From Bacillus sp. OV322 (GTDB lineage: Bacteria; Bacillota; Bacilli; Bacillales; DSM-1321): 64,000 nucleotides of DNA. The stretch lies in NCBI RefSeq assembly GCF_900112495.1, contig NZ_FOMA01000008.1, positions 96,126-160,125 on the forward strand, written 5' to 3'. Positions within the stretch are counted from its first letter, which is position 1. Each line of letters starts with the position of its first letter. Of this stretch, positions 7,555-17,000 are shown piece after piece. The position numbers and the translations under genes are program-made. The notes below the pieces were generated by a model. That model saw nothing but the letters and a program-made list of their open reading frames with translations, made no database searches and was not told the origin of the DNA.

Positions 7555-9242
7555 ATGTCTGATAAACTCTATGATGCAAAAGCACTAATAGATGCAATGG
7601 AAGGACGCACAAAGGAATATGAAAGTCTGCATAAACAATTGGCGGCAATCAGGAAGGAATTTGATCTCATAGTAAAAATGGATGACGAATTGAAGGGAAA
7701 AGGTGCCGAAGCCATTAAGGGGTTTTACCAGGCACAGATTGATACAGTGGATGCTTGGACGGGTCTTGTTGATAGGCATATTGCCTTTTTTAAGGGGATA
7801 AGCGGGGATGCGGAGGAAGCCAAGCTTGGAGAGGGTAAGATTATCGATGTTCCCTTTTTAGAAAGTGAAGTGGCCCTTGCAGATCAAAAATCCAAGGATC
7901 TAGTTTCAGACCAAAAAAGGGACCTCAAAGTGATATTAGATCGGATACATGACATTATTGATCTAAAACCCTTCTCTGATGATGACTTTCAGGACGAAAT
8001 TCAAAGTGCAGAAAATAAGCGGAATAAATCCATCGCTAAATTAAATGAAATTGACGGGAAGTGGCTGACAGAATACGCTGAATCAAGAGATGACCAGGTT
8101 TCTATCACGGCTCTCATGAAGCAGCTTAGCGAATCCAGCACAAGAGGCGGAAAGGTATCTCCGCTCCGCTGTACTTTAATGCCAAGTCCTACAAAAGTAG
8201 TGAGGTATACAAAGACCTGCAGGAGCAGAGAAAAGAAGACGAAGCCTATCTAAAGGTGAAGAAGAAAGAAGCGGAAGAGCGAAAGCGCAGGGAATTGAAT
8301 GCAGACCTTGCTCGGCAGGTTTCAAATCCGCAGGAATATTTGAAAGTCGCTGATAAAATTGGCTTTACAAACCTCCATCAAGATCAGCGGAGCCTGTACA
8401 TGAGGTATATGGAAGAAGAGCTTAAAAAAGGAGCTACTATAGGTTTACTTGATGCGGGAAAGGACTTCGCGAAAGATATCTTTAATTTTGTGATGGACCC
8501 GGAAGCAGCGGAGATGGCAGTCTATGAATCTGTCATTCATTACAAACAAACCTATAAGATTATGGCAAAAGCGATTCACGACTCCTATGAAAAAAACATG
8601 GTGAATGGAGATTGGTATTCCAGGGCGCACTGGGTGACATACGCCATCGGTTCCGCTTTCGCCAATGCAGCCGGCACAAAAGGAATGGGAGCTGCCGCCA
8701 AAACAGGGATGACTACAGCCAGAATAGCCACAAAGACTGTTGTTTCCAAGGCAGGAAAGCTGGCACAGATTCCCTCAAAAACACCCCTCGAATACTCACT
8801 TGCGGTAGACGGGCAGGTGCCCTATAATGCGATTAACAGCAAAGGATTAATGGACCGGCTTTCTGCGTTTAGTGGTGAGGGGAAGGTTGGTGGGGGTGCT
8901 GGTAAAGTTGAAATAAAGTATCCTTTAAGCTCCACGAATAAAAAGCATATTAACAAGCATAATATTGAATCTATAAAGCAACAGTATAAATATTTATCCG
9001 ACTCTCAACTGGCAGATAAATTAGAATCTAGTTTTTTTAATCCAAAGTGGAGTGATGATGAGATAAATAAATATGCTGAAATTGCATATAATGATCTGAA
9101 AAACCAAGGTAAAACTGGGAAGCAGACATATGAAATAGGCGGGGAAATAATTGATGTCTTTATTCATCCTGATGGTCAATTAGGTAGTGTGTATGGTAGA
9201 CATAAATTCACAGTTGAAGATATTAGAAAAATAACTAAATAA
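7555..9242 (+). pseudogene. LXG-domain polymorphic toxin, frameshifted
   Basis: Two frames make one toxin of about 560 residues. Frame A (7555-8253) begins MSDKLYDAKALIDAMEGRTKEY and carries an N-terminal LXG helical secretion domain of the type VII (Esx/YukD) route, of the YobL/YeeF type. Frame B continues YFNAKSYKSSEVYKDLQEQ... to TAA 9242. The frames are joined by a tandem 5-bp duplication (CTCCG twice, 8159-8168) that is absent from the second copy at 10.4 kb. Removing five bases restores one frame. The C-terminal tip after LMDRLSAFSGEG (about 110 residues, KKHINKHNIES to YGRHKFTVEDIRK) is A/T-rich and unlike the second copy. It looks like a small nuclease-type toxin but I cannot name the family. 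The immunity gene follows by 11 bp. As written, the toxin part is not made in one piece. Confidence 0.85.
7948..8884 (+). repeat. duplicated LXG toxin body, copy 1
   Basis: This stretch is nearly identical to 10232-11168 (small indels and scattered substitutions). It covers the end of the LXG region and the pre-toxin body. Similarity stops after the codons for LMDRLSAFS, where the toxin tips diverge. Confidence 0.9.
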
Positions 9243-9253
9243 GGTGGAAGACA

Positions 9254-9757
9254 ATGTTTAAAATAAGTTATAAAATATTTGAAAATAATAGCTTAGATGA
9301 AATGGAGCTCAATGGGGCAGACGGATATTTCCAATTTGAAATTGATAATGAAACTTATGGTATCCTCATCCCTGAAGATATCGATGAATTTTCAGTTTCT
9401 ATTTATTGGTGGTTGTACTATTTTTCAAAAGCAATACTAATTTTGAAAACTGAAAGTTATGTTTTAATAAGTGATATTGACAAACCTAAGATTTGGATTG
9501 AACTAATAAGAGAAAAAAATATAGTGAAAATAAGTAAAGTTACAGCTGATAAACCTGAAGGAAGTGGGGCAATAGAAACGAAAAAGATGCCTAATTTAAT
9601 TCAGTATTGGAAAGACAAACAAGTTAATTATGAAAACCTTAAAACAGAATTGGTAAATAAAACGAAGTTATATATCAAAGAAATGAGAGCGTTAAATAAT
9701 GAAGGGAATAGAAATATTTTGAATTTGGAAAGTTTGTTACTTGAAATAGAGAAATAA
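9254..9757 (+). CDS. putative immunity protein for the first LXG toxin
   Basis: This 167-residue acidic soluble protein has no signal peptide or membrane segment. It starts 11 bp after the toxin stop with GGTGGAAG as ribosome binding site. It is markedly A/T-rich compared with the housekeeping genes, as usual for toxin-tip/immunity cassettes. The order toxin tip then small soluble protein is the standard polymorphic-toxin arrangement, so immunity to the tip ending at 9242 is the natural reading. I recognise no immunity family in the sequence (aromatic-rich SIYWWLYYFSKAILILK in the middle, helical C-terminus), so the role rests on context. Confidence 0.6.
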   Translation: MFKISYKIFENNSLDEMELNGADGYFQFEIDNETYGILIPEDIDEFSVSIYWWLYYFSKAILILKTESYVLISDIDKPKIWIELIREKNIVKISKVTADKPEGSGAIETKKMPNLIQYWKDKQVNYENLKTELVNKTKLYIKEMRALNNEGNRNILNLESLLLEIEK

Positions 9758-10047
9758 ATTCTTATATATTCTTATTTTGATAAGGAGCAATGGATTTCAT
9801 TTGAGTATGGAAGCTATTTAAGAGAGTACAAAATATTTTGTGTAATGGAAAAAATGAAAAAAAGAAGACCTTTTCTTGGTAGAATTAAGTCACCACAAAA
9901 ATTTCCTAGAAAGAGGTCTTCCTTATGAAGAACTTTTATTATTAAGTGAGGTTTTCGAAGAACTTCTTTATAGTACTTTTCAATTATTGGGCCTTACATT
10001 TAATAATGAGACAAAGCCTCTTTCTCAAGGAAGGGGTTTTGTTTGCG
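9758..10047. other. A/T-rich junk between toxin cassettes
   Basis: No believable gene is present. An inverted pair (about GAAGACCTTTT near 9863 and AAAGAGGTCTTC near 9915) separated by about 40 bases may be a mobile-element scar or a weak terminator. A short plus-strand frame (9876-10112) has no similarity I recognise and runs into the transposase remnant. Confidence 0.4.
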
Positions 10048-10239
10048 TTACAAAAGTTTTTGCCTGCCACATAACCAGTCCTGATTACGCTTCAATTGAG
10101 AGCACTCCTTAGTCTCTCTTGTTAACTCTTCTAAACTGATAAAACGGCAGCGTTTTACGAATTCTGTCTTGATGATTTTAAATGTTGCTACTGCAATAGC
10201 GTTATCATAAGGAAAACCACGCCCTGCTATCCATGACAT
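10048..10239 (-). pseudogene. IS3-family transposase (orfB) C-terminal scrap
   Basis: On the minus strand the frame reads AGRGFPYDNAIAVATFKIIKTEFVKRCRF-ISLEEL. This is the end of the DDE integrase core of IS3-family OrfB proteins ('kGnPYDNA.aEsFf.tLKtE'). Everything upstream of the catalytic core and the usual YN..R.H..L tail are missing. The apparent ATG overlaps the start of toxin copy 2 and is fortuitous. The scrap lies exactly where copy 2 loses homology to copy 1, so an IS event or IS-mediated recombination probably truncated the second toxin. Confidence 0.75.
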
Positions 10240-11546
10240 TATTGATCTAAAACCCTTCTCTGATGATGACTTTCTGGACGAAATTCAAAAAGCAGAAAAT
10301 AAGCGGAATAAAACCTTCGCCAAATTAAATGAAATTGACGGGAAGTGGCTGACAGAATACGCAGAATCAGAAGATGACCAGGTTTCCATCACAGCTCTCA
10401 TGAAGCAGCTCAGGGATTCCAGCACAAGAGGCGGAAAAGTATCTCCGCTGTACTTTAATGCCAAGTCCTATAAAAGTAGTGAGGTATACAAAGACCTGCA
10501 GGAGCAGAGAAAAGAAGACGAAGCCTATCTAAAGGTGAAGAAGAAAGAAGCGGAAGAGCGAAAGCGCGAAAGCGCAGGGAATTGAATGCAGACCTTGCTC
10601 GGCAGGTTTCAAATTGCAGGAATATTTGAAAGTCGCTGATAAAATTGGCTTTACAAACCTCCATCAAGATCAGCGGAGCCTGTACATGAGGTATATGGAA
10701 GAAGAGCTTAAAAAAGGAGCTACTATAGGTTTACTTGATGCGGGAAAGGACTTCGCGAAAGATATCTTTAATTTTGTGATGGACCCGGAAGCAGCGGAGA
10801 TGGCAGTCTATGAATCTGTCATTCATTACAAACAAACCTATAAGATTATGGCAAAAGCGATTCACGACTCCTATGAAAAAAACATGGTGCATGGAGATTG
10901 GTATTCCAGGGCGCACTGGGTGACATATGCCATCGGTTCCGCTTTCGCCAATGCAATCGGCTCAAAAGGAATGGGAGCTGCCGCCAAAGCAGGGATGACT
11001 ACAGCTAAAATAGCCGCAATAAAGAGCGCTTCCAAGGCCAGGAAATTTGTGCAGATTCCCCAAAGAACACCGTGGAACTATCAGTTTGCGGTAGATGGGC
11101 AGGTGCCCTATAATACGGTTAACAGCAAAGGATTGATGGACCGGCTTTCTGCGTTTAGTGCGGAGGGGAATGGTAGTAAAGGTATAGATAAAACTGTTAA
11201 ACCTAATGATGTAGTACCATATAGACCTAGTAATTCACCTTTAGAAAATCATCATGGTGTTATGGATATATGGGCTAAACATAATGTTCCTAACTATGTA
11301 AGTAGAGGTGGGAATACCCCAACAGTAGCACTTACAAAAGAACAACATGCTGCTACAAAAGCTGTTTATAGAGAATGGCTATATGAAAAAACAGGTAAGA
11401 AGGTTGGGGGCAAAATTGATTGGCAATCAGTCTCTCCAAGGGAGATACAAGAACTGACAGAAAGAATGTTTAATGCTGCAAATGTTCCCAAATCAGCCAG
11501 ACAAGAATATTATAATTCCTTAAATAAATATAATTATCGGGAGTGA
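10228..11546 (+). pseudogene. second LXG toxin copy: 5'-truncated, frameshifted, different toxin tip
   Basis: From 10232 the DNA tracks copy 1 at its position 7948, so the N-terminal LXG segment (about 130 residues) is missing. Two lesions break the rest: an 8-bp tandem duplication CGAAAGCG near 10561-10576 and a one-base deletion near 10611. The longest frame, 10614-11546, reads MQEYLKVADKIG... to LMDRLSAFSAEG, then a different tip. In the tip, LENHHGVMDIWAKHNVP, LTKEQHAATKAVYREWL and DWQSVSPREIQ resemble His-rich HNH/Endo VII-like nuclease tips (family membership inferred). It probably acts as a silent donor or orphan cassette. The stop overlaps the immunity gene region. Confidence 0.8.
10232..11168 (+). 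repeat. duplicated LXG toxin body, copy 2
   Basis: Near-identical partner of 7948-8884. It differs by an 8-bp tandem insertion, a one-base deletion and the absence of the 5-bp duplication found in copy 1, so the two copies carry independent frameshifts. Confidence 0.9.
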
Positions 11547-11551
11547 AGCTA

Positions 11552-12049
11552 ATGGAAAAGATAAAGCAGTTGCTCACACAAATAAACACTTTACCACATT
11601 GTCGTATCTTTGAGCCTTCTGGATTACCCATTATTGATGAAGAAAAGCATATTTTACCTAATGATTTAAAAGAGTTTTATAGTCTTTGTGGGGGACTAAT
11701 TCTATTTGAAAATGAGGAATATCCAATTTATCTTGTGTCTCCTGATAAGCTTGTATTGGCAAATCCAATAATTGTAGGAGAATTATGTGAAGAAGATATC
11801 TCATCTAACTGGTATATTATTTGTAATGATGGAACGGATGAATACTTAACGATTGACCTCAATGAAGATAGACTAGGTAGATGCTACGATAGTTTTTTTG
11901 ATCGCCATGGACTTGTAGGTGAGTCCCAGATAATAGCTACTTCTTTTACTGATTTACTTGAACAACTTATAAAAAATAAAGGTCAATATTGGTATTGGCT
12001 AAGAAGTGATTTTATCTCCCTAGGTGATGCATATGATGAGATTGAATAG
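11552..12049 (+). CDS. SMI1/KNR4 (SUKH) family immunity protein
   Basis: This 165-residue acidic protein has a SUKH-like pattern: LPNDLKEFYSLCGGLILFENEEYPIYLV, then WYIICNDGTDEYLTIDLNEDRLGRCYDSFFDRHG, then SFTDLLEQLI. SUKH proteins are widespread immunity proteins against nuclease toxin tips, matching its place directly after the HHG-containing tip of copy 2. ATG 11552 is preferred: CGGGAG (about 11538-11543) gives about 8-nt spacing, while the GTG at 11543 sits on that motif. The gene is intact although its toxin is broken, so it may still protect against siblings or a recombined toxin (inference). Confidence 0.85.
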   Translation: MEKIKQLLTQINTLPHCRIFEPSGLPIIDEEKHILPNDLKEFYSLCGGLILFENEEYPIYLVSPDKLVLANPIIVGELCEEDISSNWYIICNDGTDEYLTIDLNEDRLGRCYDSFFDRHGLVGESQIIATSFTDLLEQLIKNKGQYWYWLRSDFISLGDAYDEIE

Positions 12050-12073
12050 CTAATCATTTATATAGAAAAAAAG

Positions 12074-12112
12074 TTGACCTTGATTGTCTATATGCCTTTC
12101 AAGGTTTCTTTT
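12074..12112 (+). terminator. intrinsic terminator
   Basis: ACCTTGA and TCAAGGT arms with a T-rich tail close the second toxin/immunity unit. Confidence 0.75.
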
Positions 12113-12311
12113 TTTGTTTGTGGGGCACCGAGTGACGAATAGTTTATTTTTTATTGAGAGATTATGAGTAACTCCTGTTAGCCATATATTATGTTTTTAA
12201 GGAATTATATAGTACTTAAAACACCTTTGAAACGTATTCCCTATTTACTCCTTATATTTGTTAAGAATAACCATAATATCATCATTATTCATTCTTTAAC
12301 CTTTTTCTTAC

Positions 12312-12513
12312 GAAGTGTTCAATACCGACTACCAAATCAAGAAGGCTGAAGGTAAGCGAACTAAAACAATAGCCAAATTAATCTGCATGATGAAGTGTTG
12401 ATCCGACTGTTCACTTGAATGTCCATTGCAGATACTTCATCCCGAAGATATACCGGAGTATTTAAAAGCTTTGAAGCAATGGAAAGACAGCGTACTCAAA
12501 AACCCGTTCTAAA
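12312..12513 (+). pseudogene. possible decayed coding remnant
   Basis: Two open pieces look protein-like: EVFNTDYQIKKAEGKRTK (from 12312) and, in another frame, HPEDIPEYLKALKQWKDSV ending in TAA 12511-12513. They are separated by a stop and a frame change, and there is no start or ribosome binding site. I do not recognise the family; it may be the eroded end of a gene displaced when the toxin cassettes arrived. Confidence 0.35.
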
Positions 12514-12564
12514 AAGATCTTTCTTAAAAGATGGTGCTTTGTTTATCAATTTTGCAAAGGTTTT

Positions 12565-12682
12565 TCATTGAATTGTTGAGTGGAGGAAGGTGCGAAACTC
12601 GAGCGCACCCCCGCGGAAAGCGAGCATCCTGATACGGAAATCAGCCTCCTAAAGCACATGGTTACGAAAACAGATTTTTTAA
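12565..12682 (+). repeat. dispersed intergenic repeat, copy R1 (partial)
   Basis: Contains the family landmarks GGTGCGAAACTC, CCCGCGGAAAGCGAGCATCC, CGGAAATCA and ACGAAAACAG in the same order as R2 at 33.4 kb, but the left end and the middle are deleted. It ends about 10 bp before the -35 of the MerR gene. Confidence 0.8.
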
Positions 12683-12691
12683 AAAATGGGT

Positions 12692-12722
12692 TTGACCTTT
12701 ACGCTGCGTCAAGGTGTAAAGT
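12692..12722 (+). promoter_or_regulatory. MerR-type promoter with 19-bp spacer and operator dyad
   Basis: TTGACC (12692-12697) and TAAAGT (12717-12722) are separated by 19 bp, the long spacer typical of promoters that MerR proteins twist into activity. An imperfect dyad (ACCTTTACGC and GCGTCAAGGT) fills the spacer. It lies 22 bp before the MerR-family gene, so autoregulation is likely. Confidence 0.8.
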
Positions 12723-12744
12723 GAAGATGTCAGGAGGGAATCAC

Positions 12745-13509
12745 ATGGAATATACAGTCCGAAAATTAGGCATTCTGGCTGGCATCAGCACGAGAACACT
12801 TCGGTATTATGATGAAATTGAACTCCTTAAGCCGGCAAGGATCAATTCGTCAGGCTACCGCATCTATGGCCAGCGGGAGGTCGATCGACTTCAGCAAATC
12901 TTATTTTACAGAGAGCTCGGACTCACATTAGAACAAATCAGGGAAATTGTCAGCAATCCTGCCTTTAACGGGACCGAGGCCTTAAAAGAACACCGTGAGA
13001 AACTCCTGGACAAACGAAGGCAATTGGATGAACTCCTCCTTAACGTAGAGAAAACGATTGCTTCACATGAAGGGAGAATGACAATGAAAGATCAGGAAAA
13101 ATTCGATGGGTTTAAACAAAAACTGATTGAAGATAATGAGAAGCAATACGGAAAAGAAATTCGAGAGAAATACGGTGAAGATACCGTAAACAAATCAAAC
13201 GAAAAGCTGAAGAATATGACACAGGAAGAACACGCAGAGATTACTCGTCTGACGGATGAATTGGAACAAACCCTTTCAGCCGCCTTTAAGGAGGGTGACC
13301 CTGCAGGGAAACTCGCTCAAAAAGCTGCGGAAATGCATAAACAATGGCTTACTTTTTATTGGAATGAGTACAGCAAAGAGGCCCATGCCGGACTTGCGCA
13401 AATGTATGCGGACGACGAACGGTTTAAGCAGCATTACGACAAGGACCAGCCAGGAACGGCAGAATTTCTAAGAGACGCCATCCACATCTACACAGGCGTA
13501 AAAAAATAA
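12745..13509 (+). CDS. TipA-like MerR family regulator
   Basis: This 254-residue protein starts at ATG 12745 after CAGGAGGG. The N-terminal MerR helix-turn-helix (YTVRKLGILAGISTRTLRYY, then SGYRIYGQREVDRLQQIL) is followed by a dimer coiled coil (about 75-115). The C-terminal TipAS-like domain (about 135-254) contains KYGEDTVNKSNEKLKNM and the end motif FLRDAIHIYTG. TipAS domains bind thiopeptides or other amphipathic drugs. The annotated frame runs further upstream into the dispersed repeat and promoter, which cannot be coding. No resistance gene is adjacent; it probably controls itself and distant targets. Confidence 0.9.
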   Translation: MEYTVRKLGILAGISTRTLRYYDEIELLKPARINSSGYRIYGQREVDRLQQILFYRELGLTLEQIREIVSNPAFNGTEALKEHREKLLDKRRQLDELLLNVEKTIASHEGRMTMKDQEKFDGFKQKLIEDNEKQYGKEIREKYGEDTVNKSNEKLKNMTQEEHAEITRLTDELEQTLSAAFKEGDPAGKLAQKAAEMHKQWLTFYWNEYSKEAHAGLAQMYADDERFKQHYDKDQPGTAEFLRDAIHIYTGVKK

Positions 13510-13513
13510 CCCA

Positions 13514-13550
13514 AAAAGCAACCCTCCATTTTGCGGGAGAGTTGCTTTTT
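13514..13550 (+). terminator. intrinsic terminator
   Basis: AGCAACCCTCC pairs with GGGAGAGTTGCT, followed by a T run, directly after the MerR gene. Confidence 0.9.
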
Positions 13551-13833
13551 TTACTATATGCAGAAGTTATCCTGGCTTCCGATGCTGCTGCTCTAGGTAG
13601 CACGGACCTTAACCACTGCGGGCAGGTAATAATGGTTGTAATGGATGAGAAAGTTCAACCTCAATCGCCTCTAACGCACATGGCTCAAAAGAAATCATTA
13701 TATAGATCCCAAAAACTCCTTTTCTCTAAAAATGGAAAAAGGAACTTGGGGCAATTTTATATTCAAAATTCATGAAAGCTATATAATAGGAATAAAAGCG
13801 CTTACTATACATAATTAAAAGCGGGGGATAAGT

Positions 13834-13986
13834 TTGGCTGAACAAGAGCTGTGCAGAACGCTTATTGTGGATGATGAAATTTTAATTAGACAGGGCATTA
13901 AGCATTATATTAACTGGAAGCAAGAGGGATTTATCATTTGCGGTGAAGCGTTTTGTAAATCTGGCCAAGCTGAAGGAAATCAGTAA
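13834..13986 (+). pseudogene. YesN-type response regulator, N-terminal fragment
   Basis: From TTG 13834, after GCGGGGGAT, a 50-residue frame reads MAEQELCRTLIVDDEILIRQGIKHYINWKQ-EGF and then loses similarity. This is the first third of a receiver domain of the two-component AraC-type (YesN) family, with the acidic DD pocket, but the phosphorylated Asp and the DNA-binding half are absent. Such regulators often precede glycoside hydrolase genes, so this is probably the decayed regulator of the beta-galactosidase 69 bp downstream. An AAAAGCGCTTA palindrome (about 13794-13804) upstream may be a sugar-regulator site. Confidence 0.75.
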
Positions 13987-14054
13987 ATTCATCTGTCAAT
14001 GTAAGCCCGGTTCCAGGCCCGCTATTTAACCAAAAAAGGGAGGATCTTAAAGAT

Positions 14055-17000
14055 ATGGAAATAAAACCTGAAATCAGCTGGTTAAGTGATGTTAATAAAT
14101 ACGCAGTAAATAGGCTTCCGGCACACTCTGACCATGTTTACTATGAAACGCTCAAGGAGGCAAAAGACGCAGGGCAAATGAGCATGAGGCATGAATTAAA
14201 CGGAAACTGGAAATTTGACTACAGCACCAATCCTGGCAGCCGCCCCGATCATTTTTATGAAAAAGAATTTAATTGCTCGGGCTGGGGGGACATTAAGGTC
14301 CCCGGGCATATCCAAATGCAGGGTTACGGAAAACCTCAATACGTGAATACCATGTATCCGTGGGATGGCCTTGCTGATATCCGTCCCCCGGAAATTCCGA
14401 TGGACCATAATCCTGTGGGAAGTTATGTGAAGGAATTTTCACTTCCGCAAAACATGCAGGGCAAGCCAGTCTATATTTCTTTTCAAGGTGTAGAATCCGC
14501 TTTTTATGTGTGGATGAACGGAGAATTTGTGGGATACAGTGAGGACTCCTTCACACCCTCAGAATTTGAGCTTACTCCTTTTCTTTCAGAAGGAAAGAAT
14601 AAGCTTGCGGTTGAAGTATACCAAAGGAGTACCGGAAGCTGGCTTGAAGATCAGGATTTTTGGAGGTTTTCCGGTATATTCCGTGATGTGTACCTTTATA
14701 CAATTCCGGAGATTCATATAAGAGATCTTCACATTCATGCTGATCTGGATTCAACATTTACTAAGGGTTCTCTAAAAGCAGATCTTTCATTTTTAGCTGA
14801 AAATCGTGTTCCTTCTAAAATCACTGGGGAATTGTTTGATGCAAACGGAAATAAAGTTGCCTCAGGAACAGGGGAATATGCTGGCGGAAGCTCAAATTTG
14901 TCGCTGACTCTGGATAATCCGGAGCTATGGAGCGCAGAAAGCCCTTATTTATACAAGCTGTATATTCAAGTATTTGATGAAGACGGGCATTTATTAGAGG
15001 TTGTACCGCAGAAGGTTGGGTTCAGAAGGTTTGAGATGGTTAACAAGTTGATGACATTAAACGGAAAGCGCATCGTTTTTAAAGGCGTTAACCGGCATGA
15101 ATTCAATTGCCGGACTGGACGTGCCATAACGAAGGAAGATATGCTCTGGGACATCAAAACACTGAAACGAAATAACATTAATGCAGTCCGCACGTCTCAC
15201 TATCCGAATCAAAGTTATTGGTATGAATTATGTGATGAATACGGCGTATATGTGATTGATGAGATGAATTTGGAAACACATGGATCCTGGCAGAAGATGG
15301 GTGTGGTTGAGCCTTCATGGAATATTCCCGGAAACAAACCGGAATGGAGGGATATTGTCATCGACCGGGCAGTATCCATGCTCGAGCGCGACAAAAATCA
15401 TCCTTCCATCCTAATATGGTCTTGCGGGAATGAATCATATGCGGGTGAAGTGATCCTGAGTGTTTCCCAATACTTTAAAAAAGCAGATCCGAGCCGGCTT
15501 GTCCATTATGAGGGTGTTTTTTATGACCGCAATTATAATGATACCAGCGATATGGAAAGCAGAATGTACGCGAAGCCGGCTGAAATTGAGACATACTTAA
15601 CTGAAAACCCGGAGAAGCCTTACATCAGCTGCGAATATATGCATGCAATGGGGAATTCTTTGGGAGGCATGTATAAATACACAGATTTAGAAAAGAAATA
15701 TCCTATGTATCAGGGTGGCTTTATATGGGATTATATTGATCAATCACTTATAAAAAAAGATCGTTACGGACAGGAATTCCTTGCTTATGGCGGAGACTTT
15801 GAGGACCGGCCGACAGATTACGGCTTCTGCACCAATGGAATTGTGTATGCCAACCGCGAGCTGTCTCCAAAGATGCAGGAAGTGAAATTTTTGTATCAGG
15901 ACTTCAAACTGCACCCGGACAGAGATGGAGTCACCATCTTTAATGACAGTCTTTTCACAGACACATCACTATATGACATGGAGTACATTTTGTTCCTTGA
16001 GGGCAGGGAAGTATTTGGGGGTGTACTGAAAACATCTGTAGCGCCGCAAAGCGAAGGGCGTGCTCACTTTAACTGGCCTGCGGAAGCTGCGGAGCGTTCA
16101 GGCGAATATTGTATCCAAACCTTTTTCAGGACCAGGGAAAACCGGGATTGGGCGGAATCCGGCTATGAAATGGCATTTGGGCAGTATGTATTTCAAGTGG
16201 AAGCTCAGCATGCGGCTCCTTCAATAGAAAGCATAGATGAGCTGAAGGTTATCCATGGCGATGTGAATATCGGGGTGCACGGCAAGGATTTCAGAGCGAT
16301 CTTCTCCAAGCAGGCCGGCAGTCTTGTTTCCCTGGTTTATGATGGAAGAGAGATGATTTCCCTTCCTCCGGCACCATTGTTTTGGAGAGCCACAACAGAT
16401 AATGACAGAGGCTTCTCCCAAATGTTCGAATCAGGATGCTGGCATACGGCAAGCATGGCACGCAGATGTACAGACATTGATGTTGAAGAAGAAAATGGGT
16501 ATGTTAGCATCATCTTCACCTATAAATTTTCCATCAGCGGAGATATTGGTGTCATGATGAAATACACAATTGACAGCGCTGGACATGTTCGTGTCCGTTC
16601 TGTTTACAAAGGAGCAGCTAAGCTTCCGCAGCTGCCGATCTTTGCTGTCACTTTTAAGGTTCCGGCAGATTATGATCAGCTTGAATGGTATGCAATGGGC
16701 CCTGAAGAGAACTATTCTGACCGTTCTATGGGTGCAAGGCTCGGAATCTTTAAAAATAGTGTTTCAGAGAATATTTCTTCCTATCTTATGCCTCAGGAAT
16801 CTGGAAACCGGACCGGTGTACGTGAATTGAAGATTGCAGACAAGCTTGGGCAGGGAATCAAAATCGCCTCTGCTGGTGAACCGCTGGAGTGCAATGTTTC
16901 CCCTTATACAGCTTTTGAACTTGAAAATGCCCAGCATCACTATGAACTTCCGAAAACGCATTATACAGTCGTTACGGTTGCGGGAATACAAATGGGTGTT

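Noticed and set aside
9876..10112. 78-residue open frame between toxin cassettes
   Set aside because: No ribosome binding site or similarity, and it runs antisense into the IS3 remnant.
12580..12744. N-terminal extension of the TipA-like regulator
   Set aside because: It lies in repeat R1 and the MerR promoter; the helix-turn-helix begins right after ATG 12745.
13542..13775. 77-residue open frame after the MerR terminator
   Set aside because: It begins inside the terminator stem, has no ribosome binding site and no protein-like features.
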